Below are positions 45,922-58,492 of a stretch of DNA of 64,000 bases, in pieces. Position numbers and translations under genes: made by a program. The notes beneath the pieces were generated by a model, which saw only the letters and a program-made list of their open reading frames with translations, was not told the origin of the DNA and made no database searches. Origin of the DNA: Golubevia sp. BC0850 (lineage: Eukaryota; Basidiomycota; Exobasidiomycetes; Golubeviales; Golubeviaceae); contig JAAVVG010000011.1 in the NCBI GenBank assembly GCA_012976225.1, forward strand, positions 1 to 64,000. Direction: 5' to 3'. Every line of letters begins with the position of its first letter. Position 1 is the stretch's first letter.

Positions 45922-46556
45922 GGGAGTCGTGGAAAGCACAGTGAAGATGAAAGACGGAGGGAGGGGAGACCGAGGACGAGAGATAAGCTCGAGACTCCAA
46001 TGTATAATCCAACCATACCATTCTGTATTCTATTAGGCTTGTGTTCCGGCTTTGAAAAATTCGACTGACAGGCGTGTTTCCGATAGATGGCTTCTGAGAA
46101 GGAAGTTGTGCTTGGCGTACCCCTGTATTAAGCTTCTTTCTGAACGTTTCTCTATCGCCTCCCTCTTCCCCTCCCCCTATCATCAAGATACCAATTCCTG
46201 TAAAAGCAGAGCAGTCACGTCAGGTATAAGCCATCTAGTCTTGTTCAACGAATTTGGTTTCGGAGCAATCTCCCGAGGTGAGTTGGTGGTAGAGATGCTG
46301 TGCAGCAGCAACCTTCCCTTCTCTCTCTCTCGCTCTCTTACACTGATTCTGCATTCCTCTTCTTCAACTCTTCCTCGTTCTCATTCAATTCTGACCTCTA
46401 CAGGTTCTTCAGGTCGACTCAGATAGCGCGTTGGAGTCAATCCTTCAGCTAGCTCCCCTATCTTGGCCAACGCCTTCCCTTTCAGTTCCCCCCTTTCTTC
46501 TACTATTCAACTCTCCTTTCAAACCTCAATTGCCCTTTCTCATCTGAGCTTCCAAG
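45922..46556. other. Intergenic, no supported gene
   Basis: 3' flank of the TFIIIC gene and promoter/5' UTR of the P4-ATPase. A GTGAGT at about 46279 with a CTCTACAG near 46404 could be a 5' UTR intron. Confidence 0.5.
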
Positions 46557-49500
46557 ATGGTCTTCGGAATGCACAGTGGTGTGAAACCACCTCAACTTCA
46601 TAATGAGGATCCAAATTATCCAGGACCTTACTATCAAGGACCTGCTTCTAATGATTACATTTCAGATCCAACTCATCCAGATTATGATCCAGCGATTGAT
46701 CCAAATTTACAATTAAGAACTGTACGTACAGCTGCTGCTTCAATCGCAGAATCTCACAGATCAGAGATGAGAAGAGATGAGAGGCAGAAGCAAAAGAGGA
46801 AGGACAGGCAAAGCGGTAGCATTCTAGGGAAATTAGGAAGAGGTAGAAGCATGTTGAGAAGAGATCCGAGTAGGAAAGGTGGTCTTACAGATATGGTGAA
46901 AGATGAATGGGCTAGGAATGCAGGTGGTGGATTCGGTCCTTCTGGAGCTCAAGGAACTGGTGGAGAGGGAGTTGGAGTTCCTTTCGATTCAGCACAGCAA
47001 CACAAAACTCCTCTTTATCCAACTCAAGACGCTTCAAGTCAAGCTGAGTATGAAGCTGAAAGGGAAGCAAACAGAATGTCGGTCGATTATGGTTCAGACG
47101 AGGAACGTTTAGATGAGAAGAAGTCGGCTGGAGCTGAAGGAGGAGCTCAAACTCTCAAAACTGGCAAGCAGAAACCTGCTAAACGTAGAAATGTTTATCT
47201 CAATATGCCTTTACAGCCAAATGAGGTTAACAGCAAAGGAGAACCTACTGCTGTCTATCCTAGGAACAAGGTTAGAACTTCAAAGTACACTATCTTCACT
47301 TTCCTACCTAGATTCCTTTTCGAACAATTTAGAAGAATCGCAAATATTTACTTCCTTGGTTTAGTCGTTCTTCAAGTTTTTCCTACGTTTGGTGCTACTG
47401 TTCCTCAAATTGCTATGCTTCCTTTAGTCTCTATCTTAACCATCACCGCCATCAAGGATTCCATCGAAGATTATCGTAGACAAGTTCTCGACAATCAGGT
47501 CAACAATTCTGCTGTAACTAGACTGGGAGGCTGGAGAAACGTCAACCTACCAAAGGACTCGAGAGGCTGGTTCGGAAAGCTCTTCTCTTCTTCTCCGTCG
47601 AAGGTCTCCAAGGGGGTCAAGAAGCTGCGAGAGAAAGAGGATGCCATAGGAATGAGAGCTGTCTCCAAGTCTGCTCCTGGAGGACAGCCACCTAGAGGCT
47701 TCCAAACTGGACAAGATCTCTCTCGTCAAATGACTGCTGGAAGTGTCTCTAGCGTCAACGCTCTGGAAACGATCGTCAGCGAGAGCGAAAGAGACATGGG
47801 AAGCGTCTATGGAACTCCAAATAACTTCAGAGATAACAATAACAACGCGGCACCCAGCCAAAGCATGGCTAGCGTTGGAAACGGAATTGGAGACAGAAGC
47901 GTCAATGGAGATGGAGTCGTAGACTACATGCGCAACACTCCAGGAACTGCCAGATGGGAGAGAACTCTCTGGAAGAAATTGGAGGTCGGAGACATCGTTT
48001 TGCTTCACGAAGACGATCAAGTTCCAGCAGACATCGTAGTTCTCAACTCTTCAGACCCGGAAGGAAACGCTTTCATCGAGACCAAGAACTTAGATGGAGA
48101 AACCAACTTGAAAGTCAGGAAAGCTCTCAAAGCTACTACTGGAATTCAATCTGAAGAAGACATCGAACACGCAAGATTCATCATCGATTCCGAACCTCCT
48201 CACGCCAATCTCTACAGTTACAATGGTCTTCTAAAGTACACAGCTTCCAAGTCTGGAAGTGGTCAATCTTATTCAGATGAATTCGGTTCCGGAAAGCCAG
48301 CTCCAGCTCACAGCTCTGCTGCTGCAGCTAACGACATTCAGAATCGCAGAGTCGAACCTATCACTATCAACGAACTTCTCTTGAGAGGATGCGCTATCAG
48401 AAATACAGACTGGGTTCTAGGAATCGTAGTCTTCACTGGAGAAGATACCAAGATCATGTTGAACTCTGGTGAAACTCCTTCAAAGAGATCTAAGATTGAG
48501 AAAGAAACCAACTTCAACGTTTTAATGAACTTCTTTATTCTAATCGCCATGTGCGTGACCTGTGCTGTCGTAGGTGGTCTTTGGTACAACCAACCTGATA
48601 CAAGTAGAGAAGTCTATGAGCCAAATGTAGCTAATAGCGATTCTAACATTCTAAATGGTCTTATCATCGCCGGGTGAGTTCTCTAATTCCTTTCTCTGTT
48701 CTTTTGGGAGAAACTTCGCTAACTCCTTCTGTCCTTTCTCGCTCTTCAGATCCTGCCTCGTTGTCTTCCAAAACATCGTTCCAATCTCTCTTTATATCTC
48801 TATCGAAATCGTCAAAACTATCCAAGCTTTCTTCATCTATCAAGACATCGACATGTACTACGCTCCTCTAGATTATCCTTGTGTCCCCAAGACTTGGAAT
48901 ATCTCTGATGATCTAGGTCAAATCGAGTATATCTTCAGTGACAAGACTGGTACTCTGACTCAGAACGTGATGGAATTCAAGAAATGCTCAATCAATGGAA
49001 GTGAGTTCGAGAAGCGAAAGTTGAGCTAGAGGAAGGGCAATAACTAACAATCCCTACTCCTCTCCTCTCTTTTCCACCAGTCTCTTACGGAGAAGGTATC
49101 ACTGAAGCCATGGTCGGAGCTCTGAAACGTGAAGGAAAGGATACTTCGGGTCTAGATGGAGATGCTCAGACTGAGAAGCTCAACGAAGCCAAACGTCAAA
49201 TGATCCAGACCATGACTCGATCTTACAAGAATCGCTACCTTCGTGAAGATCAGTTGACGCTCATCTCTCCCTCTATGGCCGATGAGCTTGCAGCTGGAGC
49301 TGGATCCGATCAACGTCGCAACATCGTCGCCTTCTTCAGAGCTCTTGCCATCTGCCACACCGCTCTCACTGATCGCCCTGAAGCCGATGATCCATTCACA
49401 ATCGAGTACAAGGCTCAAAGTCCGGATGAAGCAGCTCTAGTCAGTGCTGCTAGAGACGTAGGAGCCGTCTTCCTCAACAAGAACAACAACACTGTCGACA

Positions 49501-52500
49501 TCGAAATCATGGGTCAGCCTGAAAGGTACACTCCTCTCAAGGTTCTAGAATTCAACTCTACTCGTAAGAGAATGAGTACAATCGTTCGAGAACCAGATGG
49601 ACGTATTCTCATGATCTGTAAGGGAGCAGACTCTGTCATCTACCAACGTCTGATCGCCAATCACTCTCCAGAGATGAAGGAGGTCACTCAACGAGACTTG
49701 GAGAACTTCGCCAACGCCGGACTACGTACTCTCTGTATCGCCTATCGTTACTTAGAGGAACGAGAGTATCTCGAGTGGGCAAAGAAGCACGACGAAGCCG
49801 CTGCCAGTCTCACTGATCGTGACGAAGCTATCGATGCTGCTTGCGAACAGATTGAGTTCGACCTCACTCTTCTTGGCGCCACTGCTTTGGAAGACAAGCT
49901 TCAAGTTGGAGTTCCGGAGGCTATCGAGATGCTTCACAGCGCTGGAATCAAGTTGTGGATCTTGACAGGTGAGTGAGGCTTCTCAAATTGAATCGCTGTA
50001 GACCTCTCCCATCGTTCTCTGTCTGAAACTTCTCTTCCTCTTTCTTCTTCTCTGTTACAGGTGACAAGCTTCAAACTGCCATTGAAATCGGATTCAGTTG
50101 CAATCTTCTTTCGAGTGAAATGGAAATCATGATCATCAGTGCTGACCACGAACAAGGGACTCGAGCTCAGATCGAAGCGGCTTGCAACAAGATAGCCGCT
50201 GCTGGTCGACCTGTCGTCATCGAACCTCTAGATCGAAAGAAAGGAAACAAGAAGAGAGCCGACAAGCTCAAGGTGACTCCGACCGAAGCTGCTCCAGCTG
50301 GAGGTTTCGCTGTCGTGATCGACGGAGAGACTTTGAGATACGCTCTCGATCCAGGTCTCAAACCTCTCTTCTTGGCTCTTACCACTCAGTGCGAGACTGT
50401 AGTCTGCTGCAGAGTCAGTCCGGCTCAGAAGGCTTTGACTGTCAAGCTTGTCAAGGAAGGAAAGGATGCCATGACGCTCGCTATCGGTGATGGTGAGTTC
50501 GAGAGAGAAATTCGAATCCGTGCTTTTAATTTCTCTTGTTTCTGAATAGTTGGAAGATAAAGAGGTGCAAATTGGTCAGACGGAAAGAAAATTACTGAGT
50601 TAGATTAATATCGACTTCTAAATATTCTATCTTGAAACTTCGATTCCTCTGCTTTCGTTCTTCCTCCTCTATCCTTTCTCTTTCTCCCTTACTATTTCTT
50701 ACATCCTTCAAGCGTAATGAGGTGTATAGAAATGAGTTTCTCTTGTTTCTGACTCAGAATCCCTTCCACTCAATCTCTCCCAGGTGCAAACGATGTTGCT
50801 ATGATTCAAGAAGCTCACATCGGTGTTGGTATCGCTGGACTCGAAGGAGCTCAAGCATCTATGAGTGCCGACTACGCCATTGGACAATTCCGTTTCCTAA
50901 CGAAGCTCTTACTCGTCCATGGTCATTGGTCCTACGTTCGTATCGCAGACATGCACAAGGTCTTCTTCTACAAGAACATCATTTGGACCTTCACCATGTT
51001 CTGGTTCCAAATCTTCTGCAACTTCAACGCTACCTATCTCTACGATTACAGTTACGTTCTACTCTTTAATCTCATCTTCACCTCTCTGCCCGTGATCATT
51101 CTCGGAGCTTTAGATCAAGACGTCAACCCCAAGGCTATCATGGCTCATCCAGAGACTTATCGTCGAGGAATTGCAGGACTGGAGTACACCAGACCTCTCT
51201 TCTGGGGTGCTGTGATCGACGCCATCTATCAATCAGCCGTCTGCTTCTTCGTACCTTACGTCATCTGGAATTACTTCCCAACTGTCAGCGCTGACGGTCT
51301 AGATATGGGAAGTCTCTGGCTCTTCGGTACCACTGTCGGAGCCTGTGCTGTCATCTCAGCAAATCTCTACTGTGGTCTCTCAATGCGCTACTGGACTTGG
51401 ATCTTCTGGGTGATCGAGTTCGTCTCAATCGTCTCCTACTTCGTATGGTCCTTGGTCTACTCTGCGTTCAACGGACTCTACACTGACGTCGCTTACTGGC
51501 TTTACTCTACCATCGTCTTCTGGGCGACTGTCCTCGTTGTCGTCGTCCTCTGTCTACTTCCACGATTCTTCGCCAAGGCTTGGAGGATTGCGTTCTCTCC
51601 AACTGAGGTCGACATCGTCAGAGAGCAATGGGTCAAGGGAGATCTCAAGAACCGTCTTGGCTTACGAGGAGAAAAGGCTGGGTACCACGACAGCGAGCAT
51701 GACGCAGGTCTCTTCCAAGCTGCCAAGCGATCCACGGAAGACAAGAAGAGAGTCAGAGATAGAGATGACAATGTCTCCGAGACCTCTGCTGATCCCATGC
51801 CTGTCGATTCTTACGAAGAAGACTATGCTAGGAGGGCTCACGTCGAGCAAGTGACCGACGAAGCTTGGGCTAGACTTTCGGTTCAGCCCGACGCTCCTGG
51901 AAACCGAGGCTCTCAAGGAAACGAACTTGTGAGCTTTAACCGATGATGATTTCCCCTTTTACCTCCTGCTGACGAAACCCCTCCTCCCAAACAGGCCTCT
52001 CGGTTGAGTTACTACGCTCCTGAGGACATCTCTTCCAGCCCGACCTCTCCCACGCCATATGCTCAACAGCAAAGATCCTATCCTCAAGGTCAACGTCAAC
52101 CAAATCCAGGGTCTCGCCGATCGTCTCTCCAAGGTGGCGCCTACGAAGGCGATTTACCTCAGATCGCTATCGAGAGAGCCAGTGCCGATACCTCGAGGGG
52201 AAACGTTCCTTACCAACCTTATGGAGGAGCAGCTAACTCGAGGACAGCTCTTCACAACAACGCTTCCACCGACTCTTTCAACGCCGAGTTCGACAGTGCT
52301 TTTGGCTCTTATCAGCCAAATCAGCAGCCGTCGCCTAGAATCCTGAGCGTCAACACCTCTAACACCGAAGCTTTAATCGGAGACGAGGAAAGTACGACGC
52401 CAGTCGCAGGTGCGAAGTTCCACGACAGATTCAAGCTCAACTCTCCCCCTCGATCGAACGGCAGAGCAGGTTCGGAGGACGTTCTGGACACTTTCGAGCC

Positions 52501-52657
52501 TACTCCTAGACAGCCAAACTTCAACGACGTTCACTCTTTAGGTCTAGGTCCTGTCAGAGATGCCCATAATCGAGAGACTAGTGGAATGACCGATATTTCA
52601 TATCATACCGCTGGCGGGTCTGAAAATGGAAACGGTGCCAATCAAGAGTGGAGGTAA
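46557..52657 (+). CDS. P4-type ATPase phospholipid flippase (Dnf1/2-like)
   Basis: Moves phospholipids to the cytosolic leaflet of plasma or endosomal membranes, usually with a Cdc50 partner. Exons 46557-48673, 48750-49000, 49081-49968, 50061-50492, 50784-51928, 51995-52657; 5496 nt, 1831 residues, phases close. The N-terminal ~220 residues are disordered. The flippase entry is YPRNKVRTSKYTIFTFLP; helices 1-2 follow; the actuator loop has NLDGETNLK. PISLYISIEIVK is the P4 hallmark in helix 4. Catalytic Asp770 lies in SDKTGTLTQN; the nucleotide site has KGADSVIY; the hinge has LTGDKLQTAIEIG and IGDGANDVAMIQEAHIGVGIAG. Six C-terminal helices are followed by a ~330-residue Ser/Pro-rich tail. The Dnf1/2 type is suggested by the N-terminal motif and the EAMVGA linker. 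If the last intron is retained, translation stops five codons later, removing ~221 residues. Confidence 0.95.
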
Positions 52658-53382
52658 TTTTTTCTTCTTCCTCAAGCCCTCAGCTTTCTACCTCACGGTC
52701 TTTTTGAATCAACTTCACCTACGCTCCTTTACCTTCCCCATTGTTTTCAAATCGTACAGTAAATTCATCTTCTTGTCCTGTTTTCCGTTGCCTCTGCTTC
52801 CGCAAAAGCTTTTAATGCTCTATATCCTTTTGACATCTCTCGTTCGGACTCTTTCTCTCTTTTCCACTTCTCTTCTTGAATCAGTCTCTTCGCTTCTTGT
52901 TCATCCATCCTCCTCCTCTCACCTTTTGATTTCAATTCTTTTCTTTTTTCACTTCTGTTCGGTTGTCTTTCTATCCATACTTTGCCTTATTAAATTCTAT
53001 AAGGACTTGAAAGCATTTTGGGAGCCGCGAGAGCCTCGTCGACGTCGATTCATCGCTCATCTCTTATGTACTCGTCCTATCGCCTTGGACCAACCTTCTC
53101 GTTGAGCGGTCCAGTCCAGTCTCCAACAGAAAGTTCGATCCTATATATGGCACATAGTCATCTAAAGCAGAGCTGTCGGATCTTGTCCTCCAGACTTCCT
53201 TGTTTGTCGACAGTCTCATCGTCCCTTCATCACCAACGTTGGGAAGTCATCGAGGTCAAAGTCTCGAAAAGCTTTTGGCTTTAAGGTAGGGTAACATGAA
53301 ATTAAAAGCTGAGAACATAGGTATTACAAGTGAGGGATTCGAGGATCCATAAAGAAAGAAAGGAACCAGCAAGTTGCACCAA
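52658..53382. other. Intergenic between convergent genes, no supported gene
   Basis: 3' flanks of the P4-ATPase and hydrophobin genes. T-rich; nothing recognisable. Confidence 0.6.
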
Positions 53383-53947
53383 TCAGTTGGCGGAAAGAGG
53401 GGTACAGGAGGTTTGGATTAGACCGTTGGCCTCAGATCCATCACAGCAAACTGGGAGAGAAAGAAATGAAAGGAAGAGAATTCGGTAAGTAGGGGAACAG
53501 CGGTCGTATAAGAGACCCGACTCCATCTCCCTCTCCAGTCCGACACTCACCTGAGGTCGCTTTACATTCTGTTCCAATGGCAGCTGCACCACCGACAGCG
53601 TTTATTGGAAGCTGATTGCAGCTGAATCCGAGATCTCCTACAAGATCGTTCAAACCAAATAATGCGACGGTGTTCTTGGCTTCTTGACCAGATTGGACTT
53701 GAAGGAGGTGAGAATGAAAAAACGGGGAAGTAAGTAAAAGCACCGACTCTGTCTCCTTCACATCCCTTGTTCACTTACCAGTTTGGCAGCACATGGCAGT
53801 TCCAGAGGAACAGGAGCCGTTAGAGGCACTGTTGGCGCTTGGGACGACTGGAGAAAGGACTCCAGCTACTTGTCTGTTGCTTAAAGTTCTGGCGGAGACT
53901 GAAGCGGCAGCGACAGAGAGAGCTAGGACAACTTTGGTGAATTGCAT
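53383..53947 (-). CDS. Class I hydrophobin
   Basis: Small secreted amphipathic protein that assembles at air-water and wall surfaces. Complement exons 53947-53779, 53697-53551, 53450-53383; 384 nt, 127 residues. The signal peptide is residues 1-19 (MQFTKVVLALSVAAASVSA). Eight cysteines follow the hydrophobin order C46-x6-C53-C54-x28-C83-x17-C101-x5-C107-C108-x12-C121-x6, within class I limits (long C3-C4 loop, 17-residue C4-C5 loop). FGLNDLVGDLGFSC and GFSCNQLP are typical of the loop before C4. The two introns fall between C3 and C4 and just before the second CC pair. The promoter has a TATAAAA 116 nt upstream of the ATG. The identification is secure. Confidence 0.95.
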
Positions 53948-54633
53948 CTTGAAAAGAAAGAGAGGTTTGAAGAGAGAGTGGTTGAGAAAGCTTGGTAGAG
54001 AGAGAAGAGAGAGAGCAGAGTTTGGTGAGGGAAAGTGATTGAGACTGTCGACTTGGGCCTCCTTTTATAACTTGTGGTACAGGGTTGTCGAACATTTTGA
54101 GTCTCAAAGAAGCCTTCCTTCAACAGCCGATCAAGAGATCTTAGATGAGATGATCCGTCAAGAAGAAGGATTGGCAACCAGTGGAAAGTCGCGTCGCCAC
54201 CACAGGAAGATTGTCCTCGTTCCTCCCTTTAGGTTTTCAGTTCACTGATTTTCTAGGAAAAACGGTTTCCTTCTTTTCTTCATTCCTATTTTCCAGATTC
54301 GGGGTCTGACGGCAGATGGTGACAGATCTCGCGCTAGAACATTCCTCCCTTTGGGCGAGGACCAGCCTCTGCTTTGATCTGACATGTGTCGTGGAAGCTT
54401 GTTGAAAAGCTCTCTGAGTCCGGAAACGCGTCCTTCTTTGAAATATTGAAAGGCGATCAAAGTTTGTGGTGGATAAAAGAGCCCGGCAGCACGACACACT
54501 TTTCAAGTAGATTCCACCACTTTGCATCTGAATATGATACTATATGTACATACAGGGAGAGATGTGAATGCGAAACGTTGATGGGGATGTATAGCTGAGG
54601 TTCGAATGGATACCATGTGCTACACACGTTGTT
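53948..54633. other. Intergenic: hydrophobin promoter and 3' flank of the upstream gene
   Basis: Carries the hydrophobin TATA box on the minus strand. No other gene is supported. Confidence 0.6.
54063..54069 (-). promoter_or_regulatory. TATA box (TATAAAA) of the hydrophobin
   Basis: Minus-strand TTATAAAAGG, 116 bp upstream of the hydrophobin ATG at 53947, the same spacing class as the two secreted repeat genes. Confidence 0.75.
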
Positions 54634-55693
54634 TCATTCCTTCTTTTTCAAATCATGGACCTTGACGGTTTTCCTAGGTGGACCCTCTTCTACAGATTCG
54701 ACTTCCACCCCACGTTTAGGAGAGGCTGATGGAGAAGGTTCATAGACTTCATCTAGAGAGAATGAACGAAAAGAGAAGAAGAAGAGAGGGGGGGAAGAGA
54801 TTAGTGGAGCGAGCTTCCCATTCCCCCACTAACTTCATGCCTTTTCAACTCAGAAAACCCCTTTAGAAAATCGATATCCTCACTGATTCACCTTGAAACT
54901 CGTAACTCACATTGCAGAGCCTCGATTGAAGGAAATGAGATCCCATCCTCGTATCCATCACTCTCCAAGATCCAAACTCTATCTCTACCTCCCAAAATTT
55001 CCTGTGCTAACCAGTCTATTTCCAAATCTCTTGCCATTTCCAAACAAATTGCTCTACTCAAAGCCTCTTCAGCGGAAGAGGTAGTGAAGGCAAGGGAATG
55101 GTAGACCAACTCCTCGATCTCCTGCAACTCCTCCTCGTCTTCCCGCTCAACAGGATGAGCTTCAGATGATCTCTCTTGATACTCTACTAAGACGTTGGAA
55201 CCAGAGGCAATTGGAGTTGACCATCCATGGATCGAGTGGAAGTCTTCGGATATTCTTCTTCTGGCTTGATGTAGTTGATCTTGAAAGAGATCATTGCCTT
55301 GCAGTGATAAAATTCTTCTTCCTAATAGATCCAGAACACGTTCATCTTCGTCTAGTAGATTGGAGAGGTAGTGTAGTTCTGTGGGATCTAGTTCCAATTG
55401 TGACTTATTGGGTTTGGCTGTGTCTCTCCACAGCGAGTCAGATAGAGCTTCGAGAAGATAAAGCATGGAGGAAGTGGATGATATTGGAGCTTCTAAAATT
55501 GAAGTTGGTTGAGAGGCACTGGAAAGGGAGGGGAAAGGGGGCAATAGAACCAGAGGGTTTGCGAGTGAGGCCTGAGGTGCGTGTTTGCATAGTGGACTCA
55601 CCTGAGGTGTTGTCTCTCACCTGGAGTGTTGTCAATTCCTTCAATGAGAATCACTTGAACTAAATCATCTTCGCTATTTGCATAGTTGACCAT
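54634..55693 (-). CDS. Unknown acidic helical protein, 272 aa
   Basis: Not recognised. Complement exons 55693-55602, 55518-54911, 54752-54634 give 819 nt, 272 residues with closed phases, so the gene model is sound. The N-terminus MVNYANSEDDLVQVILIEGIDN is acidic and strand-like. The middle is predicted mostly helical and Leu/Glu-rich (LLEALSDSLWRD, ELHYLSNLLDEDERVLDLLGRRI, EDEEELQEIEELVYHSLAF, AICLEMARDLEIDWLAQEIL). The C-terminal exon is a short charged tail with SPSASPKRGVEVE and a Lys-rich end (VHDLKKKE), possibly a nuclear signal. No signal peptide or membrane helix. It is divergent from the DUF2236 gene with only 116 bp between ATGs. Confidence 0.7.
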
Positions 55694-55809
55694 CTTTGAG
55701 TTGTTGAGGTGTTGTTCTCTGAGATTAGTTTTTGTTCCTTCTTCTTCCCGCGACCACCACCTTCTTTCTCCAAGCACCGCTGAAGCCAAAAAAAAAATCA
55801 TTTAACAAA

Positions 55810-58193
55810 ATGCCAGATTCTCCATCAGACGAACCTAAACATAAATCGACTCGCTCCAAGCCAACTTACTCAAAGCCAGTAGCTCTACTCTTAGCAAACC
55901 AACCTTTGGCCCTTCCCACAACTCACGGGCCTTTATATCTCTTCCCTTCTTTATATGCAAGCTCTAGTTTGAGAAACCTAGCAAGTGAGAAGGGTTTCAA
56001 GAGCGTGGAGGAGATGCGGACCGAGGCGAGAAAAATCAGGCAGGGAGAAGAGAAAGTTGGGATGGTGGTTGAATGCTGGGATAGAGTGGTTGTTTGGGAT
56101 AGGGAGTGCGTAGCAGCTCCAGAACTTCAAAGGTGAGTAGATTAGTAGCCTTTGGATTAGAGAGGTTGATTGAAGGCCTGGTGACTTTGAGGGAAAATAA
56201 GGAAGCCGCATTGGGTGGAGAGATTGTGGAGATCTGCAATTAGTTAAGTAAATGCTCCTCTGCTTTGCATGAGGATGAGCCGGTCGAGCCAAACATAAAA
56301 TCACATGAGTTACTGAGCTCCGTTACACTGCTGGAGCTAGCTTATGAGTCCTATGCTGACTCACCTTCATCTCTCTCTCTCCCTTTAGCTGGAGATCTCG
56401 ATCCGACCCTCTAGCCGATCAAGCATTAGACTCGCTCAAACATCTGGAAACAAACTCTTCTCTCACTTCCTCTTCGTCAGGCGATCTTCTAGCTCGGTTA
56501 TCATCGATCAACTCTTCTCTCCAGTCATCAACTTCCAATTCAAATCCTCTAGATCCAAACCTTTTTTCAACTTCCGAAGTCATTACAGAAGCTCATCAAT
56601 CAGATCTAAAGACCTTCTGGGACTCTATAGATCGTAGACCTCCGATAGGCTGTGGAGCTTTAGACGAATCGTGGTACAAAGAGAGGGAAAATCGATGGTC
56701 AGAGAAGTGGGAGGACTGTGGAGGAATCGAAACGCTTAGAGTTTTCTGTGGACAAGTTGAAGAAGCAGAATGCTCAGAAGACTGGAACTCTTGGTCACCT
56801 CCGAAGAAAAGAAAGGTGGAGATGAACGACCAAACCAAAGAACTTTTGAAGGACATGCTTGAAGAAGAGTTGGAAGCTGAAGAAATAGCTCTCGAGGCTG
56901 GGCGGAACGTTTTCTATCGCTACGCCGGACCTTTACTCCTGTCTCTACTTCACTTTTCCCTGGCTGGCGGTTTCTCTTCACCCAGAATTACCAACGTACT
57001 CAAAGAGACTGGATATCTGGTACCAGGCCACAAAAAGAATGAAGTTGTCAAAGACCCGACTCCAGAACCAGCTGCGGAATCAATACCAGCTCCAACTGCA
57101 AATCGTACCTGGAGAAGACTTTTAGAAACCACTCAATTTGTTCTGGACTGCATGGAGAGCAAAGGAAGCATGACACCTCCATCTCTGTCTTCTGAAGGTG
57201 CTTCTGAAGGTGGCGGCTTAGGGTGGCAATCCTCAGTTCGAGTAAGGCTTCTTCACTCTTCAGTAAGATCTAGAATCACAAAGCTAGCGTCGAATCCGAA
57301 TTCAAAGTACTCGATAGAAAGAGACGGAATCCCAATCAATCAAGAAGATTTAGCTGCAACTTTAGCCTCTTTCTCTTCAGCTCCTTTATGGTGTCTTCAG
57401 AGAATGGGAATGGCTCCTTCTCCTCTAGAAAGGAATCAGTTCATCGCTCTTTGGAGACATGTCGGGTTCTTCATGGGAGTAGAGCCTGCGATTCTCAGGA
57501 GGTGCTTTGGTGATGAGAAGAAAGCAGATAGGTTTCTCTTCTCGTCGGTCAGGCACCTTTTTGGAGAAGAAGAAATTGGAAGTGTCTTGGATGGTCCGAC
57601 CATTCCTGTGCTCAGGAGCTGTGCGGATCGGCCTCCATTTCATACGAAGCTGAAGATTCATTTCGCTTTAGCTAGGTGAGTAATGGTAGATGAATCTGTT
57701 GATGTCTGTATTCAACTTGATCTGAACCTTTTCCTCTGTTCCATTCTTTCTCTCTCTCTCCATTCATTTCAGGCACCTTCTTGGACCTACTCTAGCAACA
57801 GCTCTTCAAATCCCAGAAACTTCATTCCTAACCAACATCAACATTCAGCTTTCGTTCCTCACAATGCGTCTACCCCTTCGTTTCGGCCAGTGGTATCCTT
57901 TCAAACGCTGGGAGTCAGACCGACTAAAACTAGCTCGTCCTCTTCTAAGGCGTTTGATAATCTGGTCTTTGGGGATGAGAAAGACGCATTTCTCTTACGT
58001 AGGCTTACCAGCTGGCGATTTCTCAAATCAGGACCCAGTCGAAGGGGAGAAGATTCCCATGGATTCGAAAACCGCTGGAAAATTGGTCAAGGAATGGAAG
58101 GGGCTGCTGATTGAGGCTGGAGTGGTTACGGCTTTGGTGGTCGTTGGAGTAATTGGATTGGGAGTGAAGCTGAGCTGGCATTTAAGAGGATAG
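55810..58193 (+). CDS. DUF2236/MpaB-type (rubber oxygenase-like) protein with C-terminal membrane anchor
   Basis: Belongs to the ER-bound oxygenase MpaB/MpaB'/rubber oxygenase family, putative heme oxygenases; the fungal substrates are unknown. Exons 55810-56132, 56389-57675, 57773-58193; 2031 nt, 676 residues. The family core starts after residue ~280: FYRYAGPLLLSLLHFSLAGGF, RITNVLKETGYLVPG, RRLLETTQFVLDCM, GWQSSVRVRLLHSSVRSRI, GIPINQEDLAATLASFSSAPLWCLQRMG, ALWRHVGFFMGVEP and RHLLGPTLATALQIP. His and Arg in these blocks are the expected heme or core residues. A C-terminal membrane helix (VVTALVVVGVIGLGVKLSW) would anchor it. The first ~270 residues are an unusual extension: a globular start, a Ser/Asn-rich stretch, and PKKRKV at 246-251, which looks like a nuclear signal but may be fortuitous. 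Confidence 0.8.
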
Positions 58194-58492
58194 AAAGAAC
58201 GATAGAGGTTGCATTAACTGTGACATCATCAACAATAAACAATACTCTAGACCCACATCCCCAACTCCATTCTGCGCTTCAACTTCTCCGACCTCTCATT
58301 TCCGTTTTCTCTTTCTCAGTTTTCTTGTACTTCATCGCCTCGCATCTCAACCTCATTTCAAAGCACTTCATCGTCTTGAAAGGACCAAAACCAAAGTAGT
58401 GAACCTTCAACGAAACTATCCATTGGCAGCTGGTATAGAGGATTCTTGACAAAGAACAGCAAAGGCAAAATCGGAACAAGATCAAATCAATT

